A DNA stretch of 64,000 nucleotides, taken from Ferrovibrio terrae_A. Lineage in GTDB: Bacteria; Pseudomonadota; Alphaproteobacteria; Ferrovibrionales; Ferrovibrionaceae. Shown here piece after piece: positions 1-8,155 of this stretch. The stretch spans positions 95,282 to 159,281 of the forward strand of contig NZ_CALSAN010000007.1 of assembly GCF_943372915.1 (NCBI RefSeq), in the 5' to 3' direction. The first letter of the stretch is position 1. Each line of letters begins with the position of its first letter. The notes below the pieces were generated by a model. That model saw nothing but the letters and a program-made list of their open reading frames with translations, had not been told where the DNA came from and did not search any database. Position numbers and translations under genes: made by a program.

Positions 1-116
1 CAGAGGTGGATGCGCTGATCGCGGTGGCGAAGACGGTGATGCAGTCGGCCGCCACGCTGGATGTGCCGCTGGTGGTGGATGCCGGCGTCGGCGCCAACTG
101 GGAAGCGGCGCACTAG
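1..116 (+). CDS. polA: DNA polymerase I, C-terminal end (partial)
   Basis: Only the last 37 codons are inside the window; the reading frame enters at base 3 and stops at TAG 114-116. The visible tail contains the stretch VPLVVDAGVGANWEAAH, which matches the conserved C-terminus of family A DNA polymerase I. There a beta strand after the polymerase palm ends in a W-(D/E)-A-A-H tail. The protein fills gaps in repair and replaces Okazaki primers. Nothing can be said about the 3'-5' or 5'-3' exonuclease domains, which lie outside the window. Identification rests on the tail alone but the tail is very characteristic. Confidence 0.88.
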   Translation, partial: EVDALIAVAKTVMQSAATLDVPLVVDAGVGANWEAAH

Positions 117-138
117 GCGCCTTCTCCACGCCATAGAT

Positions 139-229
139 CGTCACCCTCGGATTTATTCCGAGAGTCCATCTGTAAGTTCCGATGCGCGGATGGTTGGGAT
201 GGACCCTAGGGACAAGCCCTAGGGTGACG
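139..229. repeat. Nested palindromic intergenic repeat (REP-like)
   Basis: Two 32-base arms, 139-170 and 198-229, are imperfect reverse complements of each other: the first begins CGTCACCCT and ends GTCCATC, the second begins GATGGACCC and ends GGGTGACG. Each arm is also a hairpin by itself (CCCTCGG/CCGAGAG in the left arm, CCCTAGGG/CCCTAGGG in the right arm). It lies between the convergent ends of polA and the NIPSNAP gene. I read it as a dispersed REP-type element that may also act as a terminator. I saw no second copy elsewhere in the window. Confidence 0.55.
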
Positions 230-254
230 GCCTTGTTTGTGACGACGCGGTGCC

Positions 255-560
255 CTACTCAAACACCGGGCGGAAGAAGCTGCGCTCGAAGCGGCGGAAA
301 CATTTGGTCTTCTCGTAGAAGGCCAGGGCCGCCTGGCATTCGGCATCGCTCGCCGCCGCCTTGCGATAGGCCTCATAGGCGGCCAGTGACGGGAACGAGA
401 AGCTGGCCAGCGCCACATCGCTGGCGCCCTCGCTGGGCATCAGATAGCCGTGATGCGTGCCGCCCAGCTTGTTGACCAGCCGGATCCACATGCGGCCGTA
501 TTCCTCGAAATCCTTCAGGCTGCCGGGATCGACTTCGTAGCGCAGGAAACAGGTGATCAT
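255..560 (-). CDS. NIPSNAP-family protein
   Basis: A 101-residue protein beginning MITCFLRYEVDP, with the alpha-beta layout of the NIPSNAP/dimeric ferredoxin-like barrel family: an N-terminal strand followed by a helix (SLKDFEEYGRMWIRLV), a central GTHHGY segment and a helix with several alanines before the tail. NIPSNAP proteins are small and usually dimeric, with no single established bacterial function. The ATG at 558-560 overlaps the stop of the upstream lipoprotein gene by the sequence ATGA, so the two are probably translationally coupled. The family assignment is from the fold pattern and length; function is unknown. Confidence 0.7.
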   Translation of the reverse strand: MITCFLRYEVDPGSLKDFEEYGRMWIRLVNKLGGTHHGYLMPSEGASDVALASFSFPSLAAYEAYRKAAASDAECQAALAFYEKTKCFRRFERSFFRPVFE

Positions 561-964
561 GGCTTGGCCGGGATGCAGCGTTCGACGATGGCGCCGCAGG
601 GCTCCATGATCTCGCGACCCGTCGCGGTGCGGCCGCGGAACTCGACGCTGCGCACCCGCCCGCCCTGCAACGCAAAGGTCGCCTCGCAGTAGCGGAAATA
701 GTCGTAATTGGTTTCGCCGCGATTGGTCGGCGTGTAGCCGATATCGCCGGAGATCGCCACCGCCGAGCGGCTGGTCTCGCGGAAATAGCTCCACAGCGCG
801 ATGCCGTTTTCCAGATTGGTGGCGGTCGGCTCGCCGGCGCAGGCCTTGAGCTGGCCCTCGGTCATGCCAACCATCTCGCTGCGGGCGCGCTCGGCCACGT
901 GTTCGAGTGGCGAGGTGCAGGCGGCCAGGAAAAGCAGGGCGATGAGGACGGGGATTTTTTGCAT
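557..964 (-). CDS. Predicted outer-membrane lipoprotein
   Basis: A 135-residue protein with a classic lipoprotein signal: MQKIPVLIALLFLAAC, where LAAC is the lipobox and the Cys would be lipidated. The mature part contains EMVGMTEGQLKACAGEP. This resembles the GMsxxxlxxxxGxP segment of small SmpA/OmlA-like or DUF-type envelope lipoproteins, but I cannot place it in a named family with confidence. Three further cysteines (in LKACAGEP, FRYCEATF and IVERCIPAKP) could form a disulfide. It is the first gene of a two-gene unit with the NIPSNAP gene and is transcribed away from the Ldh operon across a 115-base gap. Confidence 0.7.
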   Translation of the reverse strand: MQKIPVLIALLFLAACTSPLEHVAERARSEMVGMTEGQLKACAGEPTATNLENGIALWSYFRETSRSAVAISGDIGYTPTNRGETNYDYFRYCEATFALQGGRVRSVEFRGRTATGREIMEPCGAIVERCIPAKP

Positions 965-1079
965 GGCCCCAATCTGCCGCAACGCCCTCTCCGGGTCAAA
1001 TCCCTCCGTAGCCTTACGATATTGTCGAGCCGCCCGCTTTCCGATACACCAGATGCAACCGAGAAAGGGACGAAAAACC

Positions 1080-2165
1080 ATGGGTGAGACTGTCACCGTA
1101 AAGCCGGAGCCGCTGCGCGCCGCCGTGCGCCATATCTGCCTGGCCGCCGGCAGCAACGAACGCGAAGCCACCCTGGTCGCCGAGAATCTGGTGCTGGCCA
1201 ACCTGAGCGGCCATGACAGCCACGGTGTCGGCATGCTGCCGCAATATATCCTCGCTGCGGTCGAGAAGCGCCTGGTGGTGAATCAGTCGGTGCGCGTGAC
1301 CAGCGATTTCGGCGCCATCCTCAATCTGGATGGCGGCATGGGCTATGGCCAGGTGATCGGCCATGAGGCGATGGAACTGGGCATCCGCCGCGCACGGCAA
1401 ACCGGCGCCTGCATCGTGAGCTTACGCGACAGCCACCATATCGGCCGCATCGGCCATTGGGGCGAGCAATGCGCGGCCGCCGGCATGCTCTCGACGCATT
1501 ATGTCAACGTGGTGGGCCGCCCGCCGCTGGTGGCGCCGTTTGGCGGCGCCGATGCGCGCTTTGCCACCAATCCCTATTGCTGCGCGATTCCGCCGAGCCA
1601 GCCGGGCGGCGAGCCCATCGTGCTGGATTTCGCCACCTCCAAGATCGCGATGGGCAAGGTGCGGGTGGCGATGAACAAGGGCGAACAGGTGCCGCCCGGC
1701 ACGCTGATCAATGCCAACGGCGCACCGACCACCGAGCCGCGCACCATGTTCGACGGCCCGATCGGCGCCATCCTCACCTTCGGCGAACACAAGGGCTATG
1801 GCCTGGCGGTGATCGCCGAGCTGCTGGCCGGCGCCTTTACCGGCGGCATCACCATGCATGAAGGCAGCTGGGCGAAGAACACCATCACCAACAACATGTT
1901 CTCGGTGATCGTCGATCCGGCCAAGCTGGGCGGCGCCGACAGCTGGCGCCGCGAAGTGGATGCCTTCGTGAAATTCGTCAAGGCCGCGCCGAAAGCGCCC
2001 GGCAGTGACGGCGTGCAGGTGGCCGGCGAACCCGAGCGCCGCTATCGCGCCAGCCGCAGCCGCGACGGCATTCCGGTGGATGCCACCACCTGGCGCGAGA
2101 TCATCAGTGCCGGAGAATCGGTCGGCATCGGCGCCGCCCAGACCAACACAGCCGCAGGACTCTGA
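1080..2165 (+). CDS. Ldh-family (malate/L-lactate type) NAD(P)-dependent dehydrogenase
   Basis: A 361-residue protein of the malate/L-lactate/ureidoglycolate/sulfolactate dehydrogenase fold, which is unrelated to classical Rossmann LDHs. Recognisable segments are the N-terminal SGHDSHGVGMLPQYI, the RDSHHIGRIGHWGEQ block that carries the catalytic His, and the cofactor-binding region FATSKIAMGKVRVA. The usual family length is 330-360. The ATG start follows the purine-rich sequence GAGAAAGGGACG. These enzymes oxidise 2-hydroxy acids to 2-keto acids; the exact substrate cannot be read from sequence. The next gene starts one base after the stop, so a shared pathway is likely. Confidence 0.85.
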   Translation: MGETVTVKPEPLRAAVRHICLAAGSNEREATLVAENLVLANLSGHDSHGVGMLPQYILAAVEKRLVVNQSVRVTSDFGAILNLDGGMGYGQVIGHEAMELGIRRARQTGACIVSLRDSHHIGRIGHWGEQCAAAGMLSTHYVNVVGRPPLVAPFGGADARFATNPYCCAIPPSQPGGEPIVLDFATSKIAMGKVRVAMNKGEQVPPGTLINANGAPTTEPRTMFDGPIGAILTFGEHKGYGLAVIAELLAGAFTGGITMHEGSWAKNTITNNMFSVIVDPAKLGGADSWRREVDAFVKFVKAAPKAPGSDGVQVAGEPERRYRASRSRDGIPVDATTWREIISAGESVGIGAAQTNTAAGL

Positions 2166-2166
2166 C

Positions 2167-2955
2167 ATGTCACCCAACCCCGCCGTCCTCCAGGATGCCG
2201 CCGACCGCCTGCGCCAGGCCGGCGAGACCGGCATTCCCTGCGCCCCGGTGCGCGAGCAGCTGGGCAACGACATGGCCGCCGCCTATGCCGTGCAGGGCCT
2301 CAACCGCGACATCTGGCTCAAGGCCGGGCGGCGCAGTGTCGGTTACAAGATCGCGCTCAGCAACCGCGCGGCGCAGAAGACGATGGGCCTGACCGAACCG
2401 GCCTACAGCAACCTCTATGCCGACATGCTGATGGGCGACGGCGATACCGTGGCGAAAGGCCGCGTGATGCAGCCGCGTGTCGAGGGCGAGGTCGCCATCG
2501 TGCTGGAGCGCGACCTGGCGATGGAACAGCCGACGCTGGCCGATGTGATCCGCGCCGTCGCCTACTGCCTGCCGGCCATCGAGGTGGTGGGCAGCCGCAT
2601 CGCCAATCTGGATGCCAAGCCGGTGGATATCGTGGCCGACAATGCCAATGGCGGCGCCTTCGTGCTGGGCGCACCGGCGCGCCGGCTGGAAGGCCTCGAC
2701 CTGCGCCGCATGCCGATGAGCATGAGCAAGGGCGGCGCGCAGATCATCAGCGGCACCGGCGAGGCGGTGTATGGCAGCCCGCTGCATGCACTGGCCTGGC
2801 TGGCCGGACGGCTGGTGAGCGACGAGATGCCGCTGCGTGCCGGCGAGGTGATCATGACCGGCACCTATTTTGCCATGCAGCCCGCCGCACCCGGCGACCT
2901 GTTCGAGATCGAGGCCGAGGGGCTCGGCCGCTGCGCTGTCGGTTTCGAGGCCTGA
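2167..2955 (+). CDS. 2-keto-4-pentenoate hydratase / fumarylacetoacetate hydrolase-fold protein
   Basis: A 262-residue protein like MhpD/HpaH-type hydratases. Visible features are GYKIALSNRAAQKTMGL near the N-terminus, the acidic metal-site region EGEVAIVLERDL, and AIEVVGSRIANLDAKPVDIVAD followed by GEVIMTGTYF near the C-terminus. Members bind Mg or Mn and either hydrate 2-hydroxypenta-2,4-dienoates or decarboxylate related keto acids in aromatic or sugar-acid breakdown. It follows the Ldh-type dehydrogenase by one base and precedes an MDR oxidoreductase by ten, suggesting a small catabolic operon. No ring-cleavage dioxygenase lies nearby, so an aromatic meta-pathway is not supported by context. 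Confidence 0.82.
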   Translation: MSPNPAVLQDAADRLRQAGETGIPCAPVREQLGNDMAAAYAVQGLNRDIWLKAGRRSVGYKIALSNRAAQKTMGLTEPAYSNLYADMLMGDGDTVAKGRVMQPRVEGEVAIVLERDLAMEQPTLADVIRAVAYCLPAIEVVGSRIANLDAKPVDIVADNANGGAFVLGAPARRLEGLDLRRMPMSMSKGGAQIISGTGEAVYGSPLHALAWLAGRLVSDEMPLRAGEVIMTGTYFAMQPAAPGDLFEIEAEGLGRCAVGFEA

Positions 2956-2965
2956 GGAGACCACC

Positions 2966-3982
2966 ATGCGCGCCATCGAACTGCAGAGTTTCTCGGTCGA
3001 TGCGCTCAAGATGGTCGAGCGGCCGGACCCGACACCGAAAGCCGGCGAGGTGCTGGTGCGGGTGAAGGCCTGCTCGCTGAATTTCCGCGACTGGCTGATG
3101 GCACTCGGCCAGTACAATCCAAAGCAGAAGCTGCCGCTGATCCCGGTCTCCGATGCTGCCGGCGAGGTGATCGCCGTGGCAGACGGCGTGACCGGCTTCA
3201 AACCGGGCGACCGTGTGCTGGGACATTTCTTCCCCAACTGGCAAAGCGGCGAACCCAGCGTGGCGAAATTCGCCATCAGCATGGGCGGGCCGTTCGACGG
3301 CTGGCTGTGTGAACAGCGCTGCTTCCCGGCCAGCGCGCTGGCGCATATCCCCGATCATCTCTCTTATGAAGAGGCAGCCGCCCTGCCCTGCGCGGCCCTC
3401 ACCGCCTGGAGCGCCATCGTCACGCTGGGCCGCGTGCAGCCGGGCGAGCGCGTGCTGATCCAGGGCACCGGCGGTGTGGCCTTGTTCGCGCTGCAATTCG
3501 CCAAGCTGGCCGGGGCCGAGGTGATCATGACCTCGTCGTCGGACGAGAAACTGGCGCGGGTGAAGGCCATGGGCGCCGATCATGGCGTCAACTACAAGGC
3601 CGATCCGCACTGGGGCCGCACGGCCCGCGCGCTGACCGGCAATGCCGGGCTGGACCATATCGTCGAGCTGGGCGGCGCCGGCACGCTGATGCAGTCGATC
3701 CGCGCGATCCGGCCGGGCGGCACCATCAGCATGATCGGCGTGCTGTCGGGCCCCAGCAACGACCTGCAGATTCCGCTGGTGGTGATGCAGCAGGTGCGGC
3801 TGCAGGGCGTGACGGTGGGATCGAAGGAAGGCTTCGACGCCATGCTGCGCGCCATGACACTGGCACAGCTGAAGCCGGTGCTGGATGACCGCTTCGATTT
3901 TTCGGAAGCCGGCGTGCGGGCGGCCTTCCGCCATATGGGCAGCGGCAGCCATTTCGGGAAGATCGTGATCGCTCTCACCTGA
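2966..3982 (+). CDS. MDR-family NAD(P)-dependent alcohol dehydrogenase / quinone oxidoreductase
   Basis: A 338-residue medium-chain dehydrogenase/reductase. The N-terminal GroES-like half carries PKAGEVLVRVKACSLNFRDW. The Rossmann half has the nucleotide-binding stretch VLIQGTGGVALFALQFAKLAG and the follow-up GADHGVNYKADP. The zinc-binding cysteine cluster typical of alcohol dehydrogenases is absent, which favours the zinc-independent quinone-oxidoreductase branch. The ATG lies 7 bases after a GAGGAG-like site. It is the last gene of the three-gene operon starting at 1080. The reaction is a redox step on an alcohol, enone or quinone; the substrate is unknown. Confidence 0.83.
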   Translation: MRAIELQSFSVDALKMVERPDPTPKAGEVLVRVKACSLNFRDWLMALGQYNPKQKLPLIPVSDAAGEVIAVADGVTGFKPGDRVLGHFFPNWQSGEPSVAKFAISMGGPFDGWLCEQRCFPASALAHIPDHLSYEEAAALPCAALTAWSAIVTLGRVQPGERVLIQGTGGVALFALQFAKLAGAEVIMTSSSDEKLARVKAMGADHGVNYKADPHWGRTARALTGNAGLDHIVELGGAGTLMQSIRAIRPGGTISMIGVLSGPSNDLQIPLVVMQQVRLQGVTVGSKEGFDAMLRAMTLAQLKPVLDDRFDFSEAGVRAAFRHMGSGSHFGKIVIALT

Positions 3983-4076
3983 GGCCCGCGCCTAAACCTC
4001 TGTATAGTATCACTGCCCGGCCGGGGGCGGCATGGTAGGTTCAGTTCGATCCTCCAGCCCCCCCCCGAGGCCCTTC

Positions 4077-4565
4077 ATGTTTCTCACCCTGCTTCTGCTT
4101 GGCCATACGCTGATCAGCGTCGCCGCCATCATCGCCGGCATCGTCGTGGTTGCCGACCTGCTGCGCGGGCGTGACAGCGGCAGCATGGCGACCGTTTTCC
4201 TCGCCACCGCACTGCTCACCAGTGCCACCGGCTTCCTGTTCCCCTTCACCGTGTTCCTGCCCTCGCATGGCACCGCCATCGTGGCACTGGTTGTGTTGGC
4301 CGCCACCCTGCCGGCACGCTACAGCTTCCGCCTTGCCGGTCCGTGGCGCGCGGTCTATGCCGGTGGCGCCGTAGCGAGCCTGTTCCTGCTGGTCTTCGTG
4401 GCGATCGCGCAGGTCTTTGCCAAGGTGCCATCCCTGCGCGCCACCGCCCCCACCCAGTCTGAACCGCCGTTCCTCATCACCGAGGGCATCACGCTGGCGA
4501 TTTTCGTGCTGCTGGGCGTGCTGGCGGTGCGCCGCTTTCATCCGGGTGCCGGCCGGCCGGCATAA
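4077..4565 (+). CDS. Small integral membrane protein, unknown function
   Basis: A 162-residue protein with four predicted membrane helices: FLTLLLLGHTLISVAAIIAG, a second around TVFLATALLTSATGFLFPF, a third around AIVALVVLAATLPA and a fourth around AGGAVASLFLLVFVAIA. A last hydrophobic segment lies near the C-terminus (ITLAIFVLLGVLAV). I do not recognise a named family. The start at 4077 is preceded by GAGG seven bases upstream and by an uninterrupted run of nine C; an upstream in-frame ATG at 4032 is less likely. A TATAGT hexamer at 4003-4008 could be the -10 of its own promoter. Confidence 0.65.
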   Translation: MFLTLLLLGHTLISVAAIIAGIVVVADLLRGRDSGSMATVFLATALLTSATGFLFPFTVFLPSHGTAIVALVVLAATLPARYSFRLAGPWRAVYAGGAVASLFLLVFVAIAQVFAKVPSLRATAPTQSEPPFLITEGITLAIFVLLGVLAVRRFHPGAGRPA

Positions 4566-4624
4566 GCCGTTATTCACCGCGCGTATTGGCTGGCGCGAGC
4601 GGACGGATTGGCTAGAGTGCGCGC

Positions 4625-5206
4625 GTGGAAAAACGCGTCGCACTCTACACCTTCGGAATCTTCCGGCGGCCCTCGGCAGATCCGGTCAACGACAGCTTCC
4701 ACGCCCGCAACGACATCAATCTTGCCGCTGTCGCGCTGAGCGACGGCTTCATCGCACGCTCGGGCTATGACGGCGATCCCGGCCCGGCCAGCTGGGGCCC
4801 GGCGGCCTATCCGCGTTTCCACACCGGCAGCGACCCGCATTCGCCCTCCACGCTGTCGCTGTGGGCCGACCTCGAATCACCGCTGGCCTTCACCTACAGC
4901 GGCATCCATGCCGAGGCCCTGGCGCATGGCCGCGACTGGTTCCTGAAGCCCGCCCTGCCGCCACAAAAACCGGCCTGGCCGCCTTACGTGCTGTGGTGGG
5001 TGGCCGGCGACCATGTGCCAGACTAGCGCGAAGCGGTGGAGCACCAAGAATATCTGCATGACCATGGCCCATCGCCGCGCGCCTTCGACTGGAAGACCGC
5101 CTTCGATGCGCAGGGGCAGCCAACGGTTATCGACCGCGACCTGGTCCGGCGCCGAACAGAGAGCAACCTGACGCACCAGGCTGCGGCGTCTCAGGCCGCC
5201 GGATAG
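4625..5206 (+). pseudogene. DUF3291 protein gene interrupted by an in-frame TAG
   Basis: The frame opens with GTG at 4625 and reads MEKRVALYTFGIFRRPSADP through SLWADLESPLAFTYSGIHAE to YVLWWVAGDHVPD, closely matching DUF3291 proteins. It meets TAG at 5024-5026 after 133 codons. In the same frame, with no shift, translation would continue REAVEHQEYLHDHGPSPRAF and then DWKTAFDAQGQP, the expected end of the family, to a stop at 5204-5206 (193 codons plus stop). Family members normally have a Trp at this point, so a single TGG to TAG change is the simplest explanation. It is either a recent nonsense mutation or a sequencing error. DUF3291 has no established function. Confidence 0.8.
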
Positions 5207-5380
5207 GCCGGGCGCGCTCCATCCCGCCGCAGGTCCGCTATTGCAAATGCGTATCAGGCGCCATACGCGCCGCCCCGACTTGCTGCTTATCGAAAAATAA
5301 CTCCGCTTTTCCGCGAAATCTGACGTAAGCACACAAGTGTATTCCGCCCCGGCGGGGCCAAGAAACTTGTGGGACATAAG

Positions 5381-7603
5381 ATGGCTTTGGTTTCTGCGTA
5401 TGACGAGCGTGCCCTCGCGAAGCAACAGACAAAACGATCCTGGTTTGGCATCGGGCCCCGCATAGCCCTTGGCGTCGCCGCCCTGGTCGCCGTCGAAGCC
5501 GCGATCTACACGGCAACCACCTTCCACGAGATGTCCACCTCCATCGAGGAAGAAGCGCACGAAAGGATGGAGCTTTCGGCGCTGGCGGCGAAAGACCGCT
5601 TCCTGGCCATTGCCGCTGCGACACAGTCCTATGCGGAAATCTTCAGCCGTCATGGCCGTGTCGTGGACGCGCTGGCCTCTGGCGACATGGCCGCGCTGGA
5701 AAGCTTCCTGGTGCCGGAAACAACCCGCATCCGGGCCCTGGATCCTGTCGTCGGCGCAATCGAAGTGACCGACACCAAGGGTATCGTGGTTCTGCGTGGC
5801 CATAACCCGAAATCCAAAGGCGATGACAAGACCAAAGTGCCCACCGTGGCGGCGGCCTTGCAGGGTAATGCGACGGCGGCCTGGATCGTCTCCCCCACCA
5901 GCAAGGAGCTGGCACAGGAAACCGTATCCCCGATCCGGAATGGCACGACCATCATCGGCACCATCAAGGTCGGCAGCTATGTGCGCGATGACACGGCAAA
6001 GCGGATTGCCGATGCCGCCCGGATGGGCGTGGCCTTCTTTGTCGACGGCAAACAGACCGGCCGCTCGGGCGATCATCTGAAAGACTGGGTACCGGCGGAC
6101 ACTGCACCCCTGTCAGCGACGCGCGACACTTACGGTCGCGCCCAGATTGCCGGCGTGACCTATGATGTCGCATTCATTCCGCTGCTGGACAAACAGGGCA
6201 AGTTGCTGCTGACCGTGGCCCTGCTGGGCGACCGCTCGAAACTTGAAGCCGCCGTGTCCGGACAGCTCCGCGACAGCATCCTGCTGGGCGCGGGCATGAC
6301 GATCGTGTTCATCGGCATCGCGCTCGCATTCGCCCTGTCGGTGGCGCGGCCGATTACCCGCCTGACCGGTCGCATGAACGAACTCGCCGGCGGCGATGCA
6401 AGCGTCGCGATTCCAGACACCGGCCGCAGGGATGAACTCGGCGCCATGGCGCGGGCCTTGCTGATTTTCCGTGATGGCATTGCCGAGAAGAACCGCCTGG
6501 AAACCGAGAGCGCCGCTACGCGGGCCGCTGCAGACCAGGCGCGTGCGGAACGCGAGGCGCGCGAAGCCGCCGCCGGGCGCGAGATCGCCGGACTCTGCGA
6601 CCAGATTTCGAACGGCGACCTGTCAGGCCGGATTTCAGAAGCCGGCAAGAACGGCTTCCTGCTCGAGGTCACCCGCCAGCTCAACAGGCTGGCCCAGACG
6701 CTGGAGGGCGTCACCGGCGAGGTGGCCAATGTGATAACCGGCATCGCCGATGGCGACCTGCGCAGGCAGGTACAGGGCACCTACAATGGGGTGTTTGGCA
6801 AACTGAAGGACGGCGCCAACGGAACCTCGGCCAAACTGCGGGAATTCGCAGGCCAGCTCAGCAACACAGCCGAAGATGTCAATCGGGCGGCCGGAGAGAT
6901 TGCCGAAGTCAGTCATGAACTCGGCAGCCGGACCGCAGCCCAGGCCTCGACGCTTGAGGAAACGGCTGCGGCGATGCACGAAATCACCACGACGGTGAAG
7001 CAGAATGCCGATTTCGCCCAGAATGCCAGCCAGCTTTCGGCCAGTGCCAGCTCGCGCGCCGATGCCGGTGGCGCGGTGGTCGGCGAAGCAGTCACGGCCG
7101 TCAGCGACATCGAGACCAGCGCCCGCAAAATCAGCGAGATCGTGTCGCTGATTGACGAGATCGCCTTCCAGACCAACCTGCTGGCACTGAATGCGTCCGT
7201 CGAGGCGGCGCGCGCCGGCGAGTCCGGCAAGGGTTTTGCCGTGGTGGCACAGGAGGTCCGCGCGCTGGCACAGCGCTCGGCCAATGCGTCGAAGGACATC
7301 AAGGCGCTGATCACCGAGTCGAATGTCAAAGTGAAATCCGGCGCCACCCTGGTGAATCAGACCGGCGCCTCCCTCGCGGAAATCGTTACCGCGATCAAGA
7401 AGGCGTCCGATATCGTTGCCGATATCGCCGCCGGCAGCCGCGAGCAGGCGGTCGGCCTCGAGCAGGTCAACCAGGCCATCACCAGCATGGATGAAGCGAC
7501 CCAGCGCAATGCCGCCATGGTCGAGGAAACCAATGCGGCGGCACAGACCCTGGCAACCCAGGCAGGGCAGCTCTCAAGCCTGGTCCGCTTCTTCAAGTCC
7601 TGA
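5381..7603 (+). CDS. Methyl-accepting chemotaxis protein
   Basis: A 740-residue transducer (an in-frame GTG 12 bases upstream is an alternative start). A first membrane helix at about residues 24-44 is followed by a periplasmic sensor of roughly 270 residues, probably a cache-type domain. A second membrane helix is near 300-320 (GMTIVFIGIALAFALSVA). A HAMP domain starts at RPITRLTGRMNELAGGD. A second HAMP-like segment (NVITGIADGDLRRQVQGTYN) precedes the signalling domain. The invariant hairpin tip around residues 588-625 contains EIAFQTNLLALNASVEAARA and GKGFAVVAQEVRALAQRS, which bind CheA/CheW. It relays ligand binding to flagellar control; the ligand is not predictable. The gene stands alone with no che genes beside it. 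Confidence 0.93.
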   Translation: MALVSAYDERALAKQQTKRSWFGIGPRIALGVAALVAVEAAIYTATTFHEMSTSIEEEAHERMELSALAAKDRFLAIAAATQSYAEIFSRHGRVVDALASGDMAALESFLVPETTRIRALDPVVGAIEVTDTKGIVVLRGHNPKSKGDDKTKVPTVAAALQGNATAAWIVSPTSKELAQETVSPIRNGTTIIGTIKVGSYVRDDTAKRIADAARMGVAFFVDGKQTGRSGDHLKDWVPADTAPLSATRDTYGRAQIAGVTYDVAFIPLLDKQGKLLLTVALLGDRSKLEAAVSGQLRDSILLGAGMTIVFIGIALAFALSVARPITRLTGRMNELAGGDASVAIPDTGRRDELGAMARALLIFRDGIAEKNRLETESAATRAAADQARAEREAREAAAGREIAGLCDQISNGDLSGRISEAGKNGFLLEVTRQLNRLAQTLEGVTGEVANVITGIADGDLRRQVQGTYNGVFGKLKDGANGTSAKLREFAGQLSNTAEDVNRAAGEIAEVSHELGSRTAAQASTLEETAAAMHEITTTVKQNADFAQNASQLSASASSRADAGGAVVGEAVTAVSDIETSARKISEIVSLIDEIAFQTNLLALNASVEAARAGESGKGFAVVAQEVRALAQRSANASKDIKALITESNVKVKSGATLVNQTGASLAEIVTAIKKASDIVADIAAGSREQAVGLEQVNQAITSMDEATQRNAAMVEETNAAAQTLATQAGQLSSLVRFFKS

Positions 7604-7620
7604 CCGGATCGGAAATCCGG
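7604..7620. terminator. Short hairpin between convergent stops
   Basis: CCGGAT (7604-7609) and ATCCGG (7615-7620) form a 6-bp stem with a 5-base loop directly after the chemotaxis gene stop and just before the stop of the convergent NTF2-like gene. There is no T tract on either side, so this is a weak candidate for a bidirectional terminator. Confidence 0.3.
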
Positions 7621-7622
7621 CT

Positions 7623-8072
7623 TCAGGCGCGGGCAGCGGCAGACTCCGCCGCGACCTGCGGCGGACCCAGCACGCGTTCGATCAGCGCGGTATCGGCATA
7701 TTCGGTGATCTCGACCACGCGGCCATCGCGCAGCCGGAAGATCATGCAATAGCTGTTGCAATAGGATTCGCCCGCTTTGGTGCGCCCGTTGCCGCGCGCC
7801 TGCACCACCACGCAGTCGGCCTCGGCGATGAAGCGCGAGGCACTGAGACGGTTGGGGCCGTCGAGCACCGCATGCAGCGGCTTGAGCAGGCTGGCCTTCA
7901 CGGCTGATTTTCCCTGATAGCTGCGCGACCAGCCGGTGCTGCCCTCGACATGCCAGACCACATCCTCGGCCAGCATGTCGAGGAACGGCTGGCCCTGGCC
8001 GGCGGCGAGATCGGCAAAAACCCATTGCAGCAGCGCCTTGTTGGCGGCGGCCTGTTTCTGTGGCGTGGTCAT
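7623..8072 (-). CDS. NTF2-like / SnoaL-fold protein
   Basis: A 149-residue protein with the NTF2-like cone fold: helices KQAAANKALLQWVFADLAAG, the strand LAEDVVWHVEGS, the motif YQGKSAVKASLL, and a closing sheet with MIFRLRDGRVVEITEYADTALIE. This matches ketosteroid-isomerase-like or SnoaL-like proteins of about 130-150 residues, which act as isomerases, hydrolases or unknown small-molecule binders. The start at 8072 is set by GGAGG seven bases upstream. It is divergent from a LysR regulator 83 bases away, the classical layout for a regulated target. Confidence 0.78.
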   Translation of the reverse strand: MTTPQKQAAANKALLQWVFADLAAGQGQPFLDMLAEDVVWHVEGSTGWSRSYQGKSAVKASLLKPLHAVLDGPNRLSASRFIAEADCVVVQARGNGRTKAGESYCNSYCMIFRLRDGRVVEITEYADTALIERVLGPPQVAAESAAARA

Positions 8073-8155
8073 CGGCAATCCTCCGGTTGCCCGCCAGACT
8101 GCCGCCGGCCACTTCATTCTTCCAATCGATAGTCTGTATGATTTATATTCGTGGC

